Of a stretch of 64,000 nucleotides of DNA, positions 61,045-64,000 are shown one piece after another (within the stretch, counting starts at the first letter, position 1; every line of letters begins with the position of its first letter). The stretch spans positions 4,360,501 through 4,424,500 of the forward strand of contig NZ_CP012109.1 of the NCBI RefSeq assembly GCF_000280925.3. The letters run 5' to 3'. Source of the stretch: Myxococcus hansupus. Its GTDB lineage: Bacteria; Myxococcota; Myxococcia; Myxococcales; Myxococcaceae. The position numbers were made by a program, and so were the translations under genes. Below the pieces are notes generated by a model that was given only the letters and a program-made list of their open reading frames with translations, did no database searches and was not told the origin of the DNA.

Positions 61045-62156
61045 GGCGCCACCTCATTCCCACCCGAGCCCTCCTGGCCTTGTGCGTCCAGGAGCAACAC
61101 CGCGCCATCCGCCGCGACGGAGTCCCCGGTGGACACCGTGCCTTTCACGAGCGCCTCGGCGCCCGACGTCGCGAGCACCGACACCTCCCGGCGCACGGCC
61201 TTTCCATCCCCCCCACGCACGAAGATGAGGGTCCGCTCCTTCTCGAAGGCCAGGGCCCGCGCGGGCACCAGCACCGTGTCCTCCTCCGCCGATGCGTGAA
61301 TGCGCAGGCGGCCTCCCAGGCCCGCGCGCAGGACGACGCCCTCCTCGGGCTCGAACCATGCGCGCCACGTGCCGTCAGCGGCGTCCACCTGGGGCGACTG
61401 GCCCACCAGCCGCACCGGCGTGGGCGCGCCCAGGGATGACACGAAGGCGAACGTCGCGCCTTCGGGAGGCCGGACGGACAACCGGGCCTCCAGGCGCGTC
61501 GGGCCATCCGACGCCACGCGCGCCAAGGCGCCACCGCCCTCTGGCTGCATCTCGCCCAGCACCGCGCGCACCTCGGTGACGACGCCGGCAATGGGGCTCT
61601 TGAGCCAGACGGTGCCCCGTTCGGCCACGCCGCGAGCTTCCCCCGGCGAAATGCCGGCCACGCGCAGGACGGCGTGCGCGGCGACCAGGGCGGCGCGCGC
61701 CTCCGCCTGCTGCGTCTGGGCGTCGGCCAGCTCGGGAAGCTTCGCCAGGCCCTGGGCGTGCAGCGCCTCCAGCCGCTCGACCTGACGCGAGTAGGCCTCG
61801 AGCCGAAGCGCGGCGGCGCTGGCCGCGCCCGCGGACTCCACGACCTCCGGCATCAACACCTCGATGAGCGGCGCCCCCTGCTCCACCTTCTGGCCAGGGC
61901 GCGCGCGGACCTGTTGGACCCGCGCGCGGAACGGCGCTGTCAGCGCCGCGGTGGTGTCCGGGCCGGAGAGCACCACGGCGGGTGCGTCCACCAGGGCGAC
62001 GCGTGAGGCCGCGCGCACGGGCACCCAGGCGGAGGGCGCGGAGGACCGCGGTGGCGGCTCGGAAGCGGGGGCTGGCGTGGTGGAGGGATTCGAAGTGCAG
62101 GCCGCGCCCAGGACGAGCAGCGGCACGGTGACGAGGCGTCGGACGAAGAGCGTCAT
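61041..62156 (-). CDS. Periplasmic adaptor (membrane fusion) lipoprotein of the metal pump
   Basis: A protein of 371 residues. The signal MTLFVRRLVTVPLLVLGAAC has a lipobox with the lipid Cys at residue 20, then a Thr/Pro/Ser linker. The HlyD-like core shows a barrel-sandwich (VQQVRARPGQKVEQGAPLIE), a helical hairpin (LEAYSRQVERLEALHAQGLA) and beta-barrel strands (VTEVRAVLGEMQPEGGGAL, RLEARLSV). This is the CzcB/CusB role, linking the RND pump with the outer-membrane factor. There is no Met-rich or His-rich metal-binding extension. ATGA overlaps join it to both neighbours. Confidence 0.92.
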   Translation of the reverse strand: MTLFVRRLVTVPLLVLGAACTSNPSTTPAPASEPPPRSSAPSAWVPVRAASRVALVDAPAVVLSGPDTTAALTAPFRARVQQVRARPGQKVEQGAPLIEVLMPEVVESAGAASAAALRLEAYSRQVERLEALHAQGLAKLPELADAQTQQAEARAALVAAHAVLRVAGISPGEARGVAERGTVWLKSPIAGVVTEVRAVLGEMQPEGGGALARVASDGPTRLEARLSVRPPEGATFAFVSSLGAPTPVRLVGQSPQVDAADGTWRAWFEPEEGVVLRAGLGGRLRIHASAEEDTVLVPARALAFEKERTLIFVRGGDGKAVRREVSVLATSGAEALVKGTVSTGDSVAADGAVLLLDAQGQEGSGGNEVAP

Positions 62157-63373
62157 GGCAGAGCGGAAAGCAAGAGGTGGAGCCGCGCGGCGGCGAGCGA
62201 GGCCTCGCTCCGGGCAAACGCGAGCCGCGCATGGGCGGCGGCACGGGCACGGCGGGCACGAAGAACATCGGGAAGCGTGCTCTGGCCCGCACGCAGCAGG
62301 ACATCGGCCAGCCGCGCGGCCTCCTCGGCCGTGGGCACCAGGGACTTCTCGACGAGGGACAGTTGCGCGTCGGCGTGCTCGCGCTCGTGGAAGGCCAGCG
62401 CCAGCTCGGCGGCGGCGCGCACCGCGGCCTCCTGCGCCTCGCCGTCCAGGCGCTCGGCCGCGGCCAGCAGGGCCCCGCGCTCGCGCTGCCCCGAATCGAA
62501 CACGGGCGGCGTCACGCCCACCATCAACAGGCCACTGACGCCGCCGTAGTACTCGCGCACGCCCTGCGCGCCGAGCGTCACCTGCCAGCCTCGCGCGGCG
62601 CGGACCTCCGCCGCCCGCGCCCGCTCCGCCGCGCCAAGCAGGCGCCGCGCCTCCGCCTCCGGCAACTCACCCGCGCGCGCCAGCCACCGTGCTTCCTCGG
62701 AGGCAGGCGGCAGCGCCACCACCGGCAGGGCGTCCGCGGCCACCAGCGCCGCGGCGGGAGGACGGCCCAACAACACGGCCAGCGAGAGGCGCGCATGAGT
62801 CACCTCGGCGTCCCGGGAGAGCCCGGCGAGCCGCGCCTCCGCCTCGAAGCCCTCCGCCTCCGCCAGCTCCAGCCGGGTGGCGCCGCCCAGGGCCAACGCC
62901 TCCGCCACGGACTTCCGGAGCGTGCCCGCCAGCTCCGCCTCCTGCGCGGCCGAGGCAGCGGCTTGCTGCGCGGCCCACAGCGTCAGCCACGCCCGAGCCA
63001 CCTCCAGGCGCCGATCCAACAGCGCGGCCACGGCCTCCTTCTCCAGGGCGCGCGTCTCCGCACGGGCCGCGTCGCGCTGGGCGCCCGCGAGGTTCGACAG
63101 GAAGAGCGGCTGCTCCACCCCCACCGTCATTTCGAAACCCGGACCGTCGGGCTGGGCTCGGCGCCCGGGAATCACACTGAGCGTTGGGTTGGCGGCGAGC
63201 GCCGGCAGCCGCGTGTCCCAGACCCGCCGCGTCTCCACGGCGCGCGCCAGGCTGGCGGGCAGCGCCGCCTTCGCGGCCTGGGCCTGGGCCTCCTCGAAGG
63301 AGAGCGGCTGGGAGTCGGACGCGGGAGCCGCGGCGAGAAGCGTGACGAGGAGCACCCACATGATGCGGCGCAC
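62153..63373 (-). CDS. TolC-family outer-membrane factor (CzcC/CusC-like)
   Basis: A protein of 406 residues. The signal peptide (IMWVLLVTLLAAAPAS) is followed by two repeats of long helices joined by beta strands. Landmarks are LSFEEAQAQAAKAALPAS, LPALAANPTLSVIPG, MTVGVEQPLFLSN and VGVTPPVFDSGQRERG, the last typical of the second half. It forms the outer-membrane channel of the efflux complex. The start is GTG 63373 or ATG 63361; the two differ by four residues. It is the first gene of the operon, 60 bases after the OpgC-like gene, with an inverted repeat in the gap. Confidence 0.9.
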   Translation of the reverse strand: MRRIMWVLLVTLLAAAPASDSQPLSFEEAQAQAAKAALPASLARAVETRRVWDTRLPALAANPTLSVIPGRRAQPDGPGFEMTVGVEQPLFLSNLAGAQRDAARAETRALEKEAVAALLDRRLEVARAWLTLWAAQQAAASAAQEAELAGTLRKSVAEALALGGATRLELAEAEGFEAEARLAGLSRDAEVTHARLSLAVLLGRPPAAALVAADALPVVALPPASEEARWLARAGELPEAEARRLLGAAERARAAEVRAARGWQVTLGAQGVREYYGGVSGLLMVGVTPPVFDSGQRERGALLAAAERLDGEAQEAAVRAAAELALAFHEREHADAQLSLVEKSLVPTAEEAARLADVLLRAGQSTLPDVLRARRARAAAHARLAFARSEASLAAARLHLLLSALP

Positions 63374-63409
63374 CCTAGAGAGGGCGCGCCCACGCCGCTT
63401 GAGGGCATC

Positions 63410-63425
63410 CTGAGAAGATTCTCAG
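63410..63425. promoter_or_regulatory. Perfect inverted repeat upstream of the metal-efflux operon
   Basis: CTGAGAA-GA-TTCTCAG is a perfect 7-bp inverted repeat with a two-base spacer. It is centred about 44 bases before the first gene of the operon and nine bases after the OpgC-like stop. The size suits a dimeric OmpR-type or TetR/MerR-type operator. It could instead be part of a terminator for the OpgC-like gene, but the spacer is too short for a good hairpin loop. Confidence 0.5.
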
Positions 63426-63433
63426 ACAGCCCC

Positions 63434-64000
63434 TCAGCGGGGGTTGCTGCCGCGCAACACCGCCGCCTGCCGGCACGCCACCAGCAGCATCACCGAGAAG
63501 GTCGCCACCAGCACGACCAGCTCCTCCCAGTCCGCCAGCGGGTCCTCGTTCTCATTGAGCAGCGCCAGGCTCAGCAGGCACAGCACCAGGTGCACGGAGA
63601 ACACGGGCAAGGAGGCGCGGCCCAGTGCCTCCAGCACACGCGGGCGCAGCCAGCGGAACACCTTGGGGCTGAACCAGCTCACTAGCAGCGCCAGGGCCAG
63701 GAAGTTCACCAGCCGCACCGGCGCCAGGGTCCACTTGTCGATGAGCGCCCCGTACACCCCGAAGTCGATGTTGAAGATGCCCACCTGGTAGCGCATCAGC
63801 AGCAACGCCACGCTCACCAGCAGGGCCCCCCCGAGGAGCGCGGGCGACACGTCGTCGCGCTTCTCCGGCGCCGACACGCGGCTCACGCCCAGCCACACCC
63901 CCAGCACCCAGAGGAACTGCCACGCGAAGAGGTCAAAGGACCCCGACAGCTCGATGCGCAGCGGCGGCCACGGCAGCACGGGGATGAACACCAGGAAGTC
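63434..64000 (-). CDS. OpgC-like integral membrane protein, C-terminal part (cut by the right edge)
   Basis: The frame runs without a start through position 64000, so only the last 189 residues are seen. They contain about five hydrophobic helices. The segment FDLFAWQFLWVLGVWLGV and the later RASLPVFSVHLVLCLLSLA match OpgC-type proteins of the acyltransferase-3 superfamily. OpgC succinylates osmoregulated periplasmic glucans; in other bacteria relatives modify surface sugars. No opgG/opgH is seen in the window, so the substrate is open. The small gap to the efflux operon leaves room for a separate promoter. Confidence 0.8.
   Translation of the reverse strand, partial: DFLVFIPVLPWPPLRIELSGSFDLFAWQFLWVLGVWLGVSRVSAPEKRDDVSPALLGGALLVSVALLLMRYQVGIFNIDFGVYGALIDKWTLAPVRLVNFLALALLVSWFSPKVFRWLRPRVLEALGRASLPVFSVHLVLCLLSLALLNENEDPLADWEELVVLVATFSVMLLVACRQAAVLRGSNPR

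Overview
The window is high-GC DNA with strong third-position G/C bias. Its gene content points to a myxobacterium of the Myxococcus/Corallococcus/Pyxidicoccus type: many lipoproteins, cysteine-rich 'CGDGICE' proteins, multidomain fatty-acid/polyketide enzymes, orphan chemoreceptor and two-component genes, and a zinc-ribbon repeat protein. No rRNA, phage module or CRISPR array was seen. One tRNA-Val(CAC) is present.

Layout. (1) 1-2.3 kb is a less GC-rich, decayed edge. It holds the end of a hypothetical gene, a membrane-protein fragment, a dead IS5-family transposase remnant, a small lipoprotein and a DUF4259-like protein. (2) 2.3-6.4 kb holds a di-heme cytochrome c lipoprotein, a LytS/LytTR-type two-component pair and a cysteine-rich lipoprotein. 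(3) 6.6-10.5 kb is a natural-product accessory group: a CmlA-like diiron beta-hydroxylase candidate, APS kinase, type II thioesterase and Sfp-type phosphopantetheinyl transferase. No NRPS is in the window. (4) 10.7-15.4 kb is a four-gene synthase-dependent polysaccharide export candidate: processive GT2, coiled-coil adaptor, TolC-like protein, and a secreted protein with six 20-residue repeats plus a lectin-like domain. Next come a metallo-beta-lactamase/Rieske fusion (15.7-17.3 kb) and a lectin-like lipoprotein (17.5-18.6 kb). (5) 18.9-35.2 kb is mostly housekeeping or conserved genes: TerC, tRNA-Val, an Hsp70/SCP2/coiled-coil operon, UvrD-type helicase, a HEAT/TPR lipoprotein, an NlpC/P60 lipoprotein, a GT2, an aspartokinase - HhH - zinc-ribbon repeat operon, and histidine ammonia-lyase. 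(6) 35.3-44.4 kb is a three-gene operon for an unusual PUFA-synthase-like 'secondary lipid' enzyme. It comprises an ACP-ACP-enoyl-reductase protein, a 2141-residue TE-AT-KS-CLF-KR-DH megasynthase (split by a one-base frameshift in this sequence) and a fatty acid desaturase. (7) 44.6-46.7 kb holds a GH13 branching-enzyme-like protein. (8) 46.9-49.8 kb is a translationally coupled cassette of an unknown 199-residue protein, a radical SAM/SPASM-like enzyme with a PqqD-like N-terminus, and an atypical SUMF1/FGE-domain protein. (9) 49.9-55.8 kb holds an E2-type acyltransferase without lipoyl domain, a 7TM chemoreceptor and a short UvrA paralogue. (10) 55.9-63.4 kb is a five-gene overlapping metal-efflux operon: outer-membrane factor, adaptor, HME-RND pump, OmpR regulator and kinase. 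An OpgC-like membrane protein runs off the right edge.

The Sfp PPTase at 10 kb is the obvious activator for the two ACPs at 44 kb. APS kinase next to the polysaccharide exporter raises the possibility of a sulfated polymer. These links are inference. The strongest candidates for undescribed biology are the secondary-lipid operon, the radical SAM/SUMF1 cassette, the polysaccharide export operon and the orphan CmlA-like group.
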